Below are positions 28,512 through 38,544 of a DNA stretch of 64,000 nucleotides, piece by piece. The notes beneath the pieces are model-generated. The model was not told where the DNA came from and did no database searches. It saw only the letters and a program-made list of their open reading frames with translations. A program made the translations under genes and the position numbers. The stretch comes from Salinimicrobium terrae DSM 17865 (GTDB taxonomy: Bacteria; Bacteroidota; Bacteroidia; Flavobacteriales; Flavobacteriaceae). The DNA is taken from the NCBI RefSeq assembly GCF_000424665.1, contig NZ_AUKI01000016.1, positions 1 through 64,000 of the forward strand, given 5' to 3'. Numbering within the stretch: position 1 is the first letter of the stretch; each line of letters begins with the position of its first letter.

Positions 28512-29672
28512 ATGCCTTTTTATCACACACTCGGAAAAATTCCGCATAAAAGACATACCGTATTTAAGAAACCCGATGGCAGTCTTTATTACGAGCAGCT
28601 CTTCGGGACAATTGGCTTCGACGGAATGTATACAAACATGTATCATGAGCAGCGGCCAACCCAGGTCAAAGAGATCAAAGGCAGCTACGAGATAAAACCA
28701 AAAATAGCTACCGAAAAAAATATACAGTCGTATAGGTTTAAGGGATTTCAAGTAAAGCCAGAGCCGGATTACCTCAAAAGCCGAAAAGTGGTCCTTACCA
28801 ACAGTGATCTTGATATTGCTTTGGCCGCACCACAAAAATCTACTACAGATTACTTTTATAAGAACTCCGATTCAGACGAGCTGCTCTTTATTCATAAAGG
28901 CAGTGGGAAATTGAGAACCCATTTGGGAAATCTCGATTTCAAGTATGGAGATTATTTGTTGATCCCTCGCGGTACTATTTATAAGCTGGATTTTGATGAT
29001 GAGGTGAACAGGTTGTTTATTGTAGAATCCAGAAGACCAATTTATACTCCAAAACGTTATCGTAATCACTTCGGACAATTACTGGAGCATTCGCCTTTCT
29101 GCGAAAGAGATTTGAGAAGACCTTACGAGCTGGAAACAAATGATGAAAAAGGGGATTTTTTGATCAAGATCAAAAAACAAGGGAAAATGTTCGACATGAT
29201 TTACGCTTCCCATCCTTTTGATGTTGTAGGTTATGACGGTTATAACTATCCTTATGCGTTTTCCATTCATGATTTTGAGCCCATTACGGGACGGATTCAT
29301 CAACCGCCACCAGTACATCAAACTTTTGAGACCGATGCATTTGTAGTATGTTCCTTTTGTCCAAGATTGTACGACTATCACCCTGAAAGCATACCTGCAC
29401 CATACAGCCATAGTAATATTGACAGTGATGAGGTTTTATATTACGTAGATGGGGATTTTATGAGCCGGAATGATATCGAGGCAGGTCATATCTCACTGCA
29501 CCCTGCGGGAATTCCGCATGGTCCACATCCAGGAGCGGTAGAACGCAGTATAGGACAGACCGAAACTGAAGAGCTGGCGGTAATGGTCGATACCTTTAAA
29601 CCACTCATGGTAACAGAAGACGCCCTGGGAATTGCTGATGATACTTACCACAAGTCGTGGCTGGATCACTAA
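28512..29672 (+). CDS. hmgA: homogentisate 1,2-dioxygenase
   Basis: Opens the ring of homogentisate to maleylacetoacetate in tyrosine/phenylalanine catabolism, using Fe(II). The 386-residue protein has the two-cupin layout of the family. It begins MPFYHTLGKIPHKRHTVF, and has GDYLLIPRGTIYKL in the first cupin. The iron-binding region includes PPPVHQTFE, then SDEVLYYVDGDF with its Glu, and HPAGIPHGPHPGA with its His residues. It is shorter than the mammalian enzyme, as in other Bacteroidota. hppD follows after 86 bases, so substrate supply and ring cleavage are co-encoded. Confidence 0.93.
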   Translation: MPFYHTLGKIPHKRHTVFKKPDGSLYYEQLFGTIGFDGMYTNMYHEQRPTQVKEIKGSYEIKPKIATEKNIQSYRFKGFQVKPEPDYLKSRKVVLTNSDLDIALAAPQKSTTDYFYKNSDSDELLFIHKGSGKLRTHLGNLDFKYGDYLLIPRGTIYKLDFDDEVNRLFIVESRRPIYTPKRYRNHFGQLLEHSPFCERDLRRPYELETNDEKGDFLIKIKKQGKMFDMIYASHPFDVVGYDGYNYPYAFSIHDFEPITGRIHQPPPVHQTFETDAFVVCSFCPRLYDYHPESIPAPYSHSNIDSDEVLYYVDGDFMSRNDIEAGHISLHPAGIPHGPHPGAVERSIGQTETEELAVMVDTFKPLMVTEDALGIADDTYHKSWLDH

Positions 29673-29758
29673 GAAATGATGACTCAAAATATTATTTTTG
29701 AAGGGTAAAGAATTTAAGTTTTAAAAAACGTCGCACAGCGGCAAAAAAATATATAATT

Positions 29759-30895
29759 ATGTCTACAGAAAACACAACACAATTAAAGAAAACCGTGCCG
29801 CAGGCCGAAGATTTTCTGCCTATACTTGGTACAGATTTCGTTGAGCTCTACGTGGGAAATGCTAAGCAAGCTGCTTTTTATTATCAGCAGGCATGGGGCT
29901 TCCAGCCGGTAGCTTATTCGGGATTGGAATCGGGGAGTAAGGACAGGGTTTCCTATGTATTACAACAAGGAAAAATAAGGTTGGTTCTTACCAGTCCTCT
30001 ACATCCGGGAGGAGATGTAAATGCTCATATAGACAAACATGGCGACGGAGTAAAAGTAGTAGCCCTTTGGGTTGATGATGCGCGAAAAAGTTACGAAGAG
30101 ACAACAAAAAGAGGTGCAAAATCTTATTTTGAGCCTAAAGAAATAAGTGATGATCACGGGCATGTAGTGCTTTCGGGGATCCATACTTATGGAGAGACTG
30201 TGCACGTCTTTGTAGAAAGAAAAAATTACTCGGGTCCCTTCATGCCGGGCTACAAGGAATATAATCCCAACTTCAAGGTGAAGGAGGTAGGTCTTAAATA
30301 TATTGATCACATGGTGGGAAATGTGGGCTGGAACGAAATGAACAAATGGTGTGAGTTTTATGCCAAAGTAATGGGCTTTGCCCAAATGGTCTCTTTTGAT
30401 GACAAGGATATTTCCACCGACTATACTGCTTTGATGAGCAAAGTGATGAGTAACGGAAATGGAAGGATTAAATTCCCTATTAATGAACCCGCCGAAGGAA
30501 AGAAAAAATCCCAGATAGAAGAATACATTGACTTTTACAACGGGGCCGGGGTGCAGCATATTGCTGTAGCGACAGATAATATCATTGAAACTGTAACTGC
30601 TTTGCGCGATCGCGGAGTTGAATTCCTGTATGTGCCGGAGGCTTATTACGATGATGTGTTAGATCGTGTGGGCGAAATAGACGAAGATCTTGAGCCCCTA
30701 AAAAAACTTGGGGTTTTAATTGATAGGGATGATGAAGGTTACCTTTTGCAGATTTTTACCAAGCCGGTTCTTGACAGGCCAACCATGTTCTTTGAGATCA
30801 TTCAGAGAAAAGGAGCCCAATCTTTTGGAAAAGGGAATTTTAAAGCCCTTTTTGAAGCTATAGAAAGAGAACAATCATTACGGGGAACTTTATAA
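29759..30895 (+). CDS. hppD: 4-hydroxyphenylpyruvate dioxygenase
   Basis: Converts 4-hydroxyphenylpyruvate to homogentisate, the substrate of the neighbouring hmgA product. The 378-residue protein has two vicinal-oxygen-chelate domains (about 20-155 and 180-350). Iron ligands are visible as His in KYIDHMVGNV, His in VQHIAVATDN and Glu in TMFFEIIQRKG. The C-terminal SFGKGNFKALFEAIEREQ is the signature of the enzyme's gating helix. It ends the hmgA-hppD transcription unit, followed by a terminator about 200 bases downstream. Confidence 0.96.
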   Translation: MSTENTTQLKKTVPQAEDFLPILGTDFVELYVGNAKQAAFYYQQAWGFQPVAYSGLESGSKDRVSYVLQQGKIRLVLTSPLHPGGDVNAHIDKHGDGVKVVALWVDDARKSYEETTKRGAKSYFEPKEISDDHGHVVLSGIHTYGETVHVFVERKNYSGPFMPGYKEYNPNFKVKEVGLKYIDHMVGNVGWNEMNKWCEFYAKVMGFAQMVSFDDKDISTDYTALMSKVMSNGNGRIKFPINEPAEGKKKSQIEEYIDFYNGAGVQHIAVATDNIIETVTALRDRGVEFLYVPEAYYDDVLDRVGEIDEDLEPLKKLGVLIDRDDEGYLLQIFTKPVLDRPTMFFEIIQRKGAQSFGKGNFKALFEAIEREQSLRGTL

Positions 30896-31093
30896 TTTAA
30901 TATTAAATTTAATAAAAAGTGCCGATTCAGACTTAAAATATATCATTTTCAAACAGGTTGCGTTAAAGTTATTTTTTTAGTTGTGCATTGCCTGGTTATG
31001 TATGACTTTTGCACCGCAATTTTGGAGTGGTTACCAGGATTGGAAAAAAATTATATTTTTTTCATAATTTAAGTTTTAGTTGGTTAATAAGAT

Positions 31094-31128
31094 TAAAAAC
31101 CCCGTCATTCATTTGACGGGGTTTTTTG
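31094..31128 (+). terminator. intrinsic terminator after hppD
   Basis: ACCCCGTC and GACGGGGT form a perfect 8-bp stem with a short ATTCATTT loop, followed by a run of T residues. The region 30896-31090 upstream holds only A/T-rich sequence. Confidence 0.85.
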
Positions 31129-31142
31129 ATTTAATACATTTG
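31112..31142 (+). promoter_or_regulatory. consensus promoter of the DUF3108 operon
   Basis: TTTG (31112-31115), exactly 19 bases, then TACATTTG (31135-31142): a perfect match to the Bacteroidota consensus TTTG-N19-TAnnTTTG. The -33 element lies inside the preceding terminator hairpin. Start would be near 31149, giving a leader of about 43 bases. Confidence 0.75.
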
Positions 31143-31191
31143 GAATAGAAATTGTAATTGTTACAACCAAAGAAGTAAAAATCTACTTACA

Positions 31192-31965
31192 ATGAAGAAA
31201 GTCGTCGCGATTATTATTTCTCTTGTTGCTCTAAATGTTTCTGCTCAAAACCATCAAGCTTTTGAGGTAGGAGAGTGGTTCAGGTTTCGTATCCATTATG
31301 GAATGTTTAATGCCAGTTTTGCTACTCTGGAAGTAAAGGAAACCACTCTAAGAAACCAACCCGTATACCATGTGGTTGGAAAAGGAAAATCAACCGGTTT
31401 ATTGCATTTGTTCTTTAAGGTGGATGATAACTACGAGACCTTTATGGATAAAAAAAGTGGAGCACCACTCAGGTTTATACGCCAAATAGATGAAGGCGGT
31501 CATACAAGGGATTATCTTACCGATTTTGATCATGACAGCAATACTGCCCACGTTTTTAACCGGAAGCGTAACACACGAAATATATACACAGTGCCAGATA
31601 ATGTGCATGATATGCTCTCTTCTTTTTATTACTTAAGGAACAATCTTGACATTAGTGCTCTTGACCGGGGAGAGATGTTTGATATCAAAATGCTCCTTGA
31701 TGATGAAGTTCACGACTTTAAGTTAAAGTTTCTGGGCAGGGAGGTGATCAAAACAAAAATGGGTAATATTGCGGCATTAAAATTTCAACCTTATGTCCTT
31801 GCCGGAAGGGTTTTTGAAAAGAAGGAAAGCCTTACAATTTGGGTGAGTGATGATAAGAATCGTATCCCTTTAAAGATCCAGGCAGATCTTGCTGTGGGTT
31901 CTCTGGATGCCGATATTGATGCTTTTAAGGGATTAAAATATCCTTTAAATATAATTATGGAATAA
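31192..31965 (+). CDS. DUF3108 domain-containing secreted protein
   Basis: A 257-residue protein with a signal peptide (MKKVVAIIISLVALNVSAQ) followed by one DUF3108 domain, starting EVGEWFRFRIHYGMFNASFATLEV. The domain is a beta-rich sheet fold related to outer-membrane-associated periplasmic proteins; its role is unknown. It includes YHVVGKGKSTGLLHLFFKVDD and ends with DIDAFKGLKYPLNIIME. It is the first gene after a consensus promoter and precedes the tryptophan dioxygenase gene by two bases, so it heads that operon although no metabolic link is evident. Confidence 0.85.
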   Translation: MKKVVAIIISLVALNVSAQNHQAFEVGEWFRFRIHYGMFNASFATLEVKETTLRNQPVYHVVGKGKSTGLLHLFFKVDDNYETFMDKKSGAPLRFIRQIDEGGHTRDYLTDFDHDSNTAHVFNRKRNTRNIYTVPDNVHDMLSSFYYLRNNLDISALDRGEMFDIKMLLDDEVHDFKLKFLGREVIKTKMGNIAALKFQPYVLAGRVFEKKESLTIWVSDDKNRIPLKIQADLAVGSLDADIDAFKGLKYPLNIIME

Positions 31966-31967
31966 AA

Positions 31968-32924
31968 ATGAGTGGTATACAGACCGAGATAGCCGAAAAG
32001 GTGCGGCAGCTGGAAGAAAAATTTCGTAATTCCGGCCAGGACCTTGGCTCCTATCTTGATGGTCTTCTATATGACAAATATCTTACCTACTGGGATTATA
32101 TTGAGCTCGATACTCTCCTGAGTCTCCAAAAACCCAAAACTCATTTCCCCGATGAAGAGATCTTCATAGGTTATCATCAAATTACTGAGCTTTACTTCAA
32201 GCTAGTCCTCCATGAGCTGAAACAATTGGTTGAGACAAAAGATCTTACTGCCGATTTGTTTACGGCAAAACTTAATCGTGTAATTAGATATTTCAAGATC
32301 CAAACAAGTTCGTTTGATGTTATGATAAGGGGAATGGAGCGGGAGCAGTTTTTGAAATTCCGTATGGCTCTTTTACCCGCCAGCGGCTTTCAATCTGCCC
32401 AATTCAGGATGATAGAGATCCATTCGACTCCGCTGCACAATTTGGTACATCATCCAAATCGTGAGACCTTCCGAAGCAATATAGATCTGGAGGAAGTTTA
32501 TCAAAATATTTACTGGAAGAGAGGCGGAATAAGTTCAGATACCGGAGAAAAGACTTTAACTCTACGGCAGTTTGAAGAGGAGTATGATGAGGTCTTTTTA
32601 AGACTGGCGAAAAATCTTCAGGGGAAAACACTTTTTGAGCTTTATAAATCTCTTCCGGAAGAAGAAAAAAACAATAAAAATTTAGTTGAAGCGTTGCGTA
32701 ATCTGGATGTTGCAGTGAATGTAAACTGGCTTCTTGTTCATATAGGAGCAGCACAACGTTACCTTATGGTGAAGAAAAATGCTGTGAAGGCTACGGGTGG
32801 TACCAACTGGAAGGAGTTTCTACCGCCAAGTTTTCAGAGAATTTCATTTTTTCCTGAACTTTGGAGTGAAGAGGAAAAGGAGGAATGGGGAAAACATTGG
32901 GTTGAAGAAATGATAACACAATAA
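31968..32924 (+). CDS. tryptophan 2,3-dioxygenase family protein
   Basis: A 318-residue haem dioxygenase of the TDO type, cleaving the indole ring of tryptophan to N-formylkynurenine. Family motifs visible are FIGYHQITELYFKLVLHEL (active-site His near residue 66), GMEREQFLKFRMALLPASGFQSAQFR, and the haem-ligand region LLVHIGAAQRYL followed by TGGTNWKEFLP. Length is typical of Bacteroidota TDO. Later kynurenine-pathway genes are absent from the window. It lies in an operon with DUF3108, an M23 peptidase and pgi. Confidence 0.88.
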   Translation: MSGIQTEIAEKVRQLEEKFRNSGQDLGSYLDGLLYDKYLTYWDYIELDTLLSLQKPKTHFPDEEIFIGYHQITELYFKLVLHELKQLVETKDLTADLFTAKLNRVIRYFKIQTSSFDVMIRGMEREQFLKFRMALLPASGFQSAQFRMIEIHSTPLHNLVHHPNRETFRSNIDLEEVYQNIYWKRGGISSDTGEKTLTLRQFEEEYDEVFLRLAKNLQGKTLFELYKSLPEEEKNNKNLVEALRNLDVAVNVNWLLVHIGAAQRYLMVKKNAVKATGGTNWKEFLPPSFQRISFFPELWSEEEKEEWGKHWVEEMITQ

Positions 32925-32934
32925 AAAAATAAGA

Positions 32935-34173
32935 GTGAAAAAATTTAGTTACCTGCTAATGTTGATGATGGTTTTTACCGCCTGTAAGGACCACACAGAA
33001 AAACCTGAAATAGCCGATAACACAGTCGAGATAAAGGCACCGCCTTTAATCAAGGAATTCGGTTTTGTTTTAAATGATTATGAGGTGGTGCGGGACACCA
33101 TCCGTTCCGGCGACAGTTTCGGACTTATTCTCGGGACCCACGGTGTCGATCCCAACAAAATTTTTGAGATTGTCAATAAAGTGAAGGACACATTTAATCC
33201 CCGTAGGATTGTCCTGGGGAAACCTTACACTATTCTAAAAGAGAGAGATTCTTCTCAAACTCCCAAAGCTTTTATTTACGAAAGCGACCTTATTAATTAT
33301 ACGGTAGTTGATTTGACTGATAGTATTTCTGTTTACACAGCCAAAAAGCCAGTAACAATTACTAAAAGAGCAGTTTCTGGAGTAATAAATTCAAGTTTGA
33401 CCGAAGCAATTCAGGATGAAGGTTTAAGTTATCTCATTTCACATGAGATGAGCAATATCTATCAATGGAGTATTGATTTTTTCAGGCTTCAAAAAGGGGA
33501 TCGGTTTAAGCTTGTTTATAATGAGCGGTATATTAACGACAGCATCTATGCGGGGATTGAAAATATTGAAGCTTCAGTTTTCTATCATGAAGATAAGCCA
33601 TATTACGCCTTTAATTTCGCGGTGGATTCACTTTCCGGGGAAGGTGATTATTACGATGAAAAGGCCCGGCCGTTGCAGAGTTTCTTCTTAAAAGCGCCAC
33701 TTAATTTTACCCGTATCTCTTCACGGTACAGTCCCAGAAGGTTTCATCCTGTTCAAAAAAGATGGAAAGCGCACAAAGGAACAGATTACGCAGCTCCTCA
33801 CGGTACGCCTATCTGGAGTACTGCCAACGGGGTAGTTATAGCATCTTCCTATACTGCCGGAAACGGAAATTATGTTAAGATCAAACACAATGGCACGTAC
33901 ACAACACAATACCTGCACATGTCCAAACGTGCGGTAAGACAGGGGCAGCGGGTAAAACAGGGTGATATAATTGGTTATGTGGGCAGTACAGGTTTGGCTA
34001 CAGGCCCGCACGTTTGTTACCGTTTTTGGAAGAACGGAGCCCAGGTAGATCCCTTTCGCCAAAATCTTCCTGCGGCAGAACCTATTGCTGGTAAATATAT
34101 TCCTACCTACTTTGCAGCAATTGAGCCTCTTAAAAATGAATTAGAGAGAATTGAATTCAAAGAACCTATTTAA
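32935..34173 (+). CDS. M23-family peptidoglycan DD-metallopeptidase lipoprotein
   Basis: A 412-residue envelope protein with a lipoprotein signal ([12 protein letters not shown], Cys17). A LysM/OapA-like N-terminal region follows (about 55-130, [22 protein letters not shown]), then a linker domain and a C-terminal M23 domain. Zinc ligands are visible as His280 and Asp284 in HKGTDYA and the LHM motif. [17 protein letters not shown] completes the family. It probably cuts peptide cross-links during wall growth. The GTG at 32935 directly precedes the basic start of the signal peptide. pgi starts two bases after its stop. Confidence 0.9.
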   Translation: MKKFSYLLMLMMVFTACKDHTEKPEIADNTVEIKAPPLIKEFGFVLNDYEVVRDTIRSGDSFGLILGTHGVDPNKIFEIVNKVKDTFNPRRIVLGKPYTILKERDSSQTPKAFIYESDLINYTVVDLTDSISVYTAKKPVTITKRAVSGVINSSLTEAIQDEGLSYLISHEMSNIYQWSIDFFRLQKGDRFKLVYNERYINDSIYAGIENIEASVFYHEDKPYYAFNFAVDSLSGEGDYYDEKARPLQSFFLKAPLNFTRISSRYSPRRFHPVQKRWKAHKGTDYAAPHGTPIWSTANGVVIASSYTAGNGNYVKIKHNGTYTTQYLHMSKRAVRQGQRVKQGDIIGYVGSTGLATGPHVCYRFWKNGAQVDPFRQNLPAAEPIAGKYIPTYFAAIEPLKNELERIEFKEPI

Positions 34174-34175
34174 AC

Positions 34176-35810
34176 ATGACCAACACTAACCCAACCAATA
34201 CAAAATCCTGGAAGAAATTACAGGAACACTATTCCAGTATTAAGGATATGGACCTTAAACAGGAATTTAAAAACAATCCAGATCGTGCTGACGCTTTAAC
34301 CCTGCAATGGGAAGATTTTTATATTGATTACAGCAAGAATTTAATTACTGAAGAAACCCGGAGCCTCCTTACTGCACTTGCTGAAGAAGTCGGATTAAAG
34401 CAGGCTGTAAACGCCCTTTTTGAAGGGGAAGAAATCAACAGGACCGAAGGTCGTGCAGTTTTACATACAGCTTTAAGAAGTGAAGAAAATGCTCAGGTTA
34501 AGATTGACGGAGAGAACGTTATACCTGAAGTAAATGAGGTTAAAGAAAAAATCAAAAGCTTTTGCTACTCGGTCATTACAGGGGCAAAAAAAGGATTTAC
34601 AGGTAAAGCTTTTACGGATGTCGTTAACATAGGAATTGGAGGATCAGATCTGGGGCCGGTAATGGTGACCGAAGCTTTAGAGTACTATAAAAATCATCTC
34701 AAAGTTCATTTTGTTTCTAATGTGGATGGGGATCATGTGCAGGAAGTAATAAAGGATCTCAATCCTGAGACAACGCTCTTTGTCATTGTTTCCAAATCTT
34801 TTTCTACCCAGGAAACGCTTACGAATTCAACAACTATAAGAAAATGGTTTACCAAAAAGGCACCTGCCGATGCTGTAGCCAAACATTTTGTTGCTGTTTC
34901 CAGCAATGTTAAAGCTGTAGAAGAATTTGGAATTGAAGCCGATAATATTTTCCCAATGTGGGATTGGGTGGGCGGCCGTTTCTCTCTTTGGAGTGCAGTT
35001 GGTCTTTCAATTAGCCTTTCTGTAGGGTTTGACAACTTTAACTCACTTCTTGAAGGTGCCCGTAAAATGGATAATCATTTTAAGGAGACTGCCTTTGAAG
35101 AAAATATTCCGGTGCAACTGGCACTTTTGACTATCTGGTATAATAACTTTTTTGAAGCCGAAACTCAGGCAGTCATTCCTTATACCCAATATTTGCACAG
35201 GTTTCCTGCTTACTTACAACAGGCCATCATGGAAAGTAACGGGAAGGGAGTGGATCGCGACGGAAACCCGGTGAATTATCAAACGGGAAATATTGTTTGG
35301 GGAGAACCCGGAACTAATTCACAGCATGCTTTCTTTCAGTTGATCCATCAGGGAACCAAACTTATTCCCGCAGATTTTATTGGCTTCAGGAAGTCGTTGC
35401 ATAATGAGAAAGAGCATCACGACAAATTGATGGCAAATTTCTTTGCACAAACAGAGGCTTTGCTTCAGGGAAAGACTTCTGAAGAGGTAAGACAGGAGCT
35501 TGAGAAGAAAAATATGGATGCTTCAGAGGTTAAGCGATTATTACCATTTAAAGTGTTCAAAGGGAATAATCCCACCACAACTATTCTTATAGATAATCTT
35601 TCTCCCGAAAGCATAGGGAAGTTAATTGCCATGTACGAACACCAGATTTTTGTGCAGGGTATCATCTGGAACATATATAGTTATGATCAATGGGGAGTGG
35701 AATTAGGTAAGCAACTGGCGACCACAATTCTTACCGAAATTGAAAAAAATGACGTGGGAATGCATGATTCTTCTACCAGGAATTTGTTAAAATTTTATCT
35801 TCAACAGTAA
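34176..35810 (+). CDS. pgi: glucose-6-phosphate isomerase
   Basis: Interconverts glucose-6-phosphate and fructose-6-phosphate in glycolysis and gluconeogenesis. The 544-residue protein matches the long PGI type. Motifs are [29 protein letters not shown], the phosphosugar signature [16 protein letters not shown], and [11 protein letters not shown], with the catalytic Glu/His region [15 protein letters not shown]. The C-terminal Lys region [11 protein letters not shown] is conserved. It lies two bases after the M23 gene and ends with a hairpin terminator. Confidence 0.97.
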   Translation: MTNTNPTNTKSWKKLQEHYSSIKDMDLKQEFKNNPDRADALTLQWEDFYIDYSKNLITEETRSLLTALAEEVGLKQAVNALFEGEEINRTEGRAVLHTALRSEENAQVKIDGENVIPEVNEVKEKIKSFCYSVITGAKKGFTGKAFTDVVNIGIGGSDLGPVMVTEALEYYKNHLKVHFVSNVDGDHVQEVIKDLNPETTLFVIVSKSFSTQETLTNSTTIRKWFTKKAPADAVAKHFVAVSSNVKAVEEFGIEADNIFPMWDWVGGRFSLWSAVGLSISLSVGFDNFNSLLEGARKMDNHFKETAFEENIPVQLALLTIWYNNFFEAETQAVIPYTQYLHRFPAYLQQAIMESNGKGVDRDGNPVNYQTGNIVWGEPGTNSQHAFFQLIHQGTKLIPADFIGFRKSLHNEKEHHDKLMANFFAQTEALLQGKTSEEVRQELEKKNMDASEVKRLLPFKVFKGNNPTTTILIDNLSPESIGKLIAMYEHQIFVQGIIWNIYSYDQWGVELGKQLATTILTEIEKNDVGMHDSSTRNLLKFYLQQ

Positions 35811-35841
35811 CAGCCAGTTAATATTATCTTTTTTAGTTTAT

Positions 35842-35871
35842 CAACCTCCTGGATCTCAAGAGGTTGTTTTA
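35842..35871 (+). terminator. terminator after pgi
   Basis: CAACCTC (35842-35848) pairs with GAGGTTG (35860-35866), followed by TTTTATT. A moderately strong hairpin 32 bases after the pgi stop. Confidence 0.65.
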
Positions 35872-35885
35872 TTATGTGCATTGTT

Positions 35886-35897
35886 GAAAACGCTTTC
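35886..35897. promoter_or_regulatory. LacI/CcpA-like palindrome upstream of the receptor gene
   Basis: GAAAACGCTTTC differs at one base from the perfect palindrome before hmgA and closely fits the cre-type consensus TGAAANCGNTTTC when preceded by T. It lies 98 bases before the receptor start, upstream of the probable promoter (TTCTTTTG, 35952-35959), suggesting activator-type or distal binding. Confidence 0.4.
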
Positions 35898-35995
35898 GTA
35901 ATTGTGAAAAACTCTTAACCTTAAGTTAAAGGTTATATTTAAAGAAAGTTGTTCTTTTGCATCAACTTTTTAAACATAAACTAACAAAATACACA

Positions 35996-38533
35996 ATGAG
36001 GAAATTTTTAGCATTAGCGTTGTTTTTAACGTCAGCTACAATTTTTGCTCAAACTACTTTAACTGGCAAGGTAGTAGAGGCAGAAACCGGAGTGCCTATT
36101 CCGGGCGTGAACATTAATGTAGATGGAACTGTTGATGGAACAGTTACTGATTTCAATGGTTTATTTAGTTTTGAGACAGAGATATCCGACGGAACCTTGG
36201 TTTTGTCTTATGTGGGTTTTTCTACTCTTGAAATCCCTTACAACGGCACCACCGACTTCGGTACTCTTGTAATGGAACCTAGTGCTACGGGATTAGAAGA
36301 GGTGATCATTACGAGCTACAACCTGGCAATTGACCGCAAAACACCTGTTGCTGTCTCTACGATCAGATCGGAGGAAATTGAAAATCGTTTAGGGAATCAG
36401 GAATTTCCTGAAATTTTGAAAACAACTCCTGGAGTTTATGCCACTAAGAGTGGGGGTGGATTTGGAGATGCTGAAATGCGTTTGAGAGGTTTTAATTCTG
36501 AAAACATTGCGGTATTAATTAATGGGGTACCAATAAATGGTATGGAAAATGGTCGTGTATATTGGAGTAACTGGGCAGGACTTTCAGATGTGACCAGAAT
36601 AATGCAAGTTCAAAGAGGTCTTGGTGCTTCCCGTGTTGCGGTACCTTCTGTAGGGGGGACCATAAATATTATTACAAAAACTACCGATGCTGAAGAAGGT
36701 GGAAATGTTTTCATGAGTGCAGGAAACGACGGTTATAAAAAATATGGTTTTACACTTTCTACCGGACAGCTTGATAATGGCTTTGCTGCAACTGTGGCTG
36801 CTTCTCAAACTACAGGGGAGGGTTATATTGATGGTACTCCATTCGAGGCATATTCATACTTTGTGAATATCGCTAAAGATTTTAGTGAAAATCACAAATT
36901 ATCTTTTACAGCTTTTGGAGCACCGCAAGAACATGGACAGAGGTTTGATGCTGAATTAATTTCTACTTATAGACAAAGTGACAGAGGAGTTAAATTTAAC
37001 AGGGATTTTGGTTACAGGAATGGAGAAGCATTTAATGCTAGTTCAAACTTTTATCATAAACCTCAAATGTCTTTAAATCACTATTGGACAATTTCTGATG
37101 CTACGTCTTTATCTACGGCAGTTTATGCATCTTACGGTACAGGCGGAGGTACTTATATGACCGGTGTAGATAAAAGTCTCATTGGAACTTTTAATAATCC
37201 GTCCGAATACAGGTTCGGTTTCCTTCAGCCTTTAAATTATGACATGATTGTATCCGAAAATATGGCTCGTGGCGCGTTGGGATCAGAGACTATTATAGTT
37301 GAAAGTCGAAATGATCATGAGTGGTACGGAGCATTGTCAACACTTTCCACAGATCTTACACCAGATATTGAGTTTATAGGTGGATTAGATTTTAGATATT
37401 ATGAAGGACAGCATTGGCAGGAAGTCAACGATCTATTAGGAGGACAATACTTCCTGGATGACAATAGTGATGTTAATAATCCGAATAATGTCGCCCTGGC
37501 GGGAGAGAAAATTAACTATTATGACAAAGGTTTCGTTCTTTGGGGTGGAGGTTTTGCTCAAGCTGAATATTCCAGAGACGATCTGTCTGCCTTTGTTTCT
37601 GTAGCAGCATCCAATACCTCATACAAGAGAAGAGACTTTTTCAATTTTGATCCTTCAGATCCTGCAAGGGAAACCGATTGGGTCAATTTCTTCGGCTATA
37701 GCGGTAAAACCGGAGCTAATTTTAATATAACCAACAATCATAATGTGTTTGCCAACATCGGATATTTTGAGAAGGCTCCTTTTTTAAATGCCGTTATTAA
37801 TTTTACCAATGAGGTGAATGAGGATGCACCAAATCAAAAGATTTTTAGTGCAGAACTGGGATATGGGTTTAGGAGTGAGAAATTATCGGGTACGCTAAAT
37901 ATCTACAGAACAAATTGGTTGGATAGAACAGAAACTCGTTCTTTTAATCAACCTGACGGAACTACCGGATTTGCAAATATTTTGGGTATTAATGCCCTTC
38001 ACCAGGGGGTTGAGCTTGATTTCACATATAGGCCGATGGAAAGACTTGAGATTACCGGTATGGCATCCATTGGTGACTGGAGATGGGAAGATGATGTAAC
38101 AGGTGTGGAAATTTATGATGAAGCTCAGGAATTACAGGAAACCATCAATATTTACATTGCCGATCTAAAAGTAGGTGATGCAGCTCAGACTGCTTTTGGT
38201 TTAGGTGTAGATTTTGAGGCCATTGAAAATGTTAAACTTCGGGCAAATTATAATTATTATGATAATTTTTATGCTGATTATAATCCGGTAAACCGCACAT
38301 CCGAGTTGGTTGGTCAGGCTTGGCAGGTTCCTGCTTATGGCGTCTTGGACCTCGGGATGACATATACCTTCGATTTTGGAGGTTTTGAAACAGTATTCAA
38401 CGCCAACATGAATAATGCACTTGATACCGAATATATTGCTGACGCAAGAGATGTTAGCGGAACTTATGAAGATGCCAGAGTATGGTATGGTTTCGGAAGA
38501 ACCTTCAACCTGGGAGCAAAAATTAATTTCTAA
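35996..38533 (+). CDS. TonB-dependent receptor with carboxypeptidase-like N-terminal domain
   Basis: An 845-residue outer-membrane receptor. ATG at 35996 is chosen over an upstream TTG because it begins the signal peptide MRKFLALALFLTSATIFAQ. Then come the CarboxypepD_reg-like domain (TLTGKVVEAETGVPIPGVN, about 20-105), plug (about 125-230: RLRGFNSENIAVLINGVPING, VYWSNWAGLSDV, RVAVPSVGGTINI), and a barrel ending FNLGAKINF. The plug shares the WSNWxGLxDV pattern with the receptor at 43688, so the two are paralogues. A repeat lipoprotein follows after 11 bases, as a SusD-like position, though it is not a SusD. Substrate unknown. Confidence 0.88.
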   Translation: MRKFLALALFLTSATIFAQTTLTGKVVEAETGVPIPGVNINVDGTVDGTVTDFNGLFSFETEISDGTLVLSYVGFSTLEIPYNGTTDFGTLVMEPSATGLEEVIITSYNLAIDRKTPVAVSTIRSEEIENRLGNQEFPEILKTTPGVYATKSGGGFGDAEMRLRGFNSENIAVLINGVPINGMENGRVYWSNWAGLSDVTRIMQVQRGLGASRVAVPSVGGTINIITKTTDAEEGGNVFMSAGNDGYKKYGFTLSTGQLDNGFAATVAASQTTGEGYIDGTPFEAYSYFVNIAKDFSENHKLSFTAFGAPQEHGQRFDAELISTYRQSDRGVKFNRDFGYRNGEAFNASSNFYHKPQMSLNHYWTISDATSLSTAVYASYGTGGGTYMTGVDKSLIGTFNNPSEYRFGFLQPLNYDMIVSENMARGALGSETIIVESRNDHEWYGALSTLSTDLTPDIEFIGGLDFRYYEGQHWQEVNDLLGGQYFLDDNSDVNNPNNVALAGEKINYYDKGFVLWGGGFAQAEYSRDDLSAFVSVAASNTSYKRRDFFNFDPSDPARETDWVNFFGYSGKTGANFNITNNHNVFANIGYFEKAPFLNAVINFTNEVNEDAPNQKIFSAELGYGFRSEKLSGTLNIYRTNWLDRTETRSFNQPDGTTGFANILGINALHQGVELDFTYRPMERLEITGMASIGDWRWEDDVTGVEIYDEAQELQETINIYIADLKVGDAAQTAFGLGVDFEAIENVKLRANYNYYDNFYADYNPVNRTSELVGQAWQVPAYGVLDLGMTYTFDFGGFETVFNANMNNALDTEYIADARDVSGTYEDARVWYGFGRTFNLGAKINF

Positions 38534-38544
38534 AAAAGCGGAAG

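Noticed and set aside
28506-30559. Long minus-strand open frames opposite hmgA and hppD (up to 186 codons).
   Set aside because: They are antisense shadows of strongly supported genes and show no family motifs.
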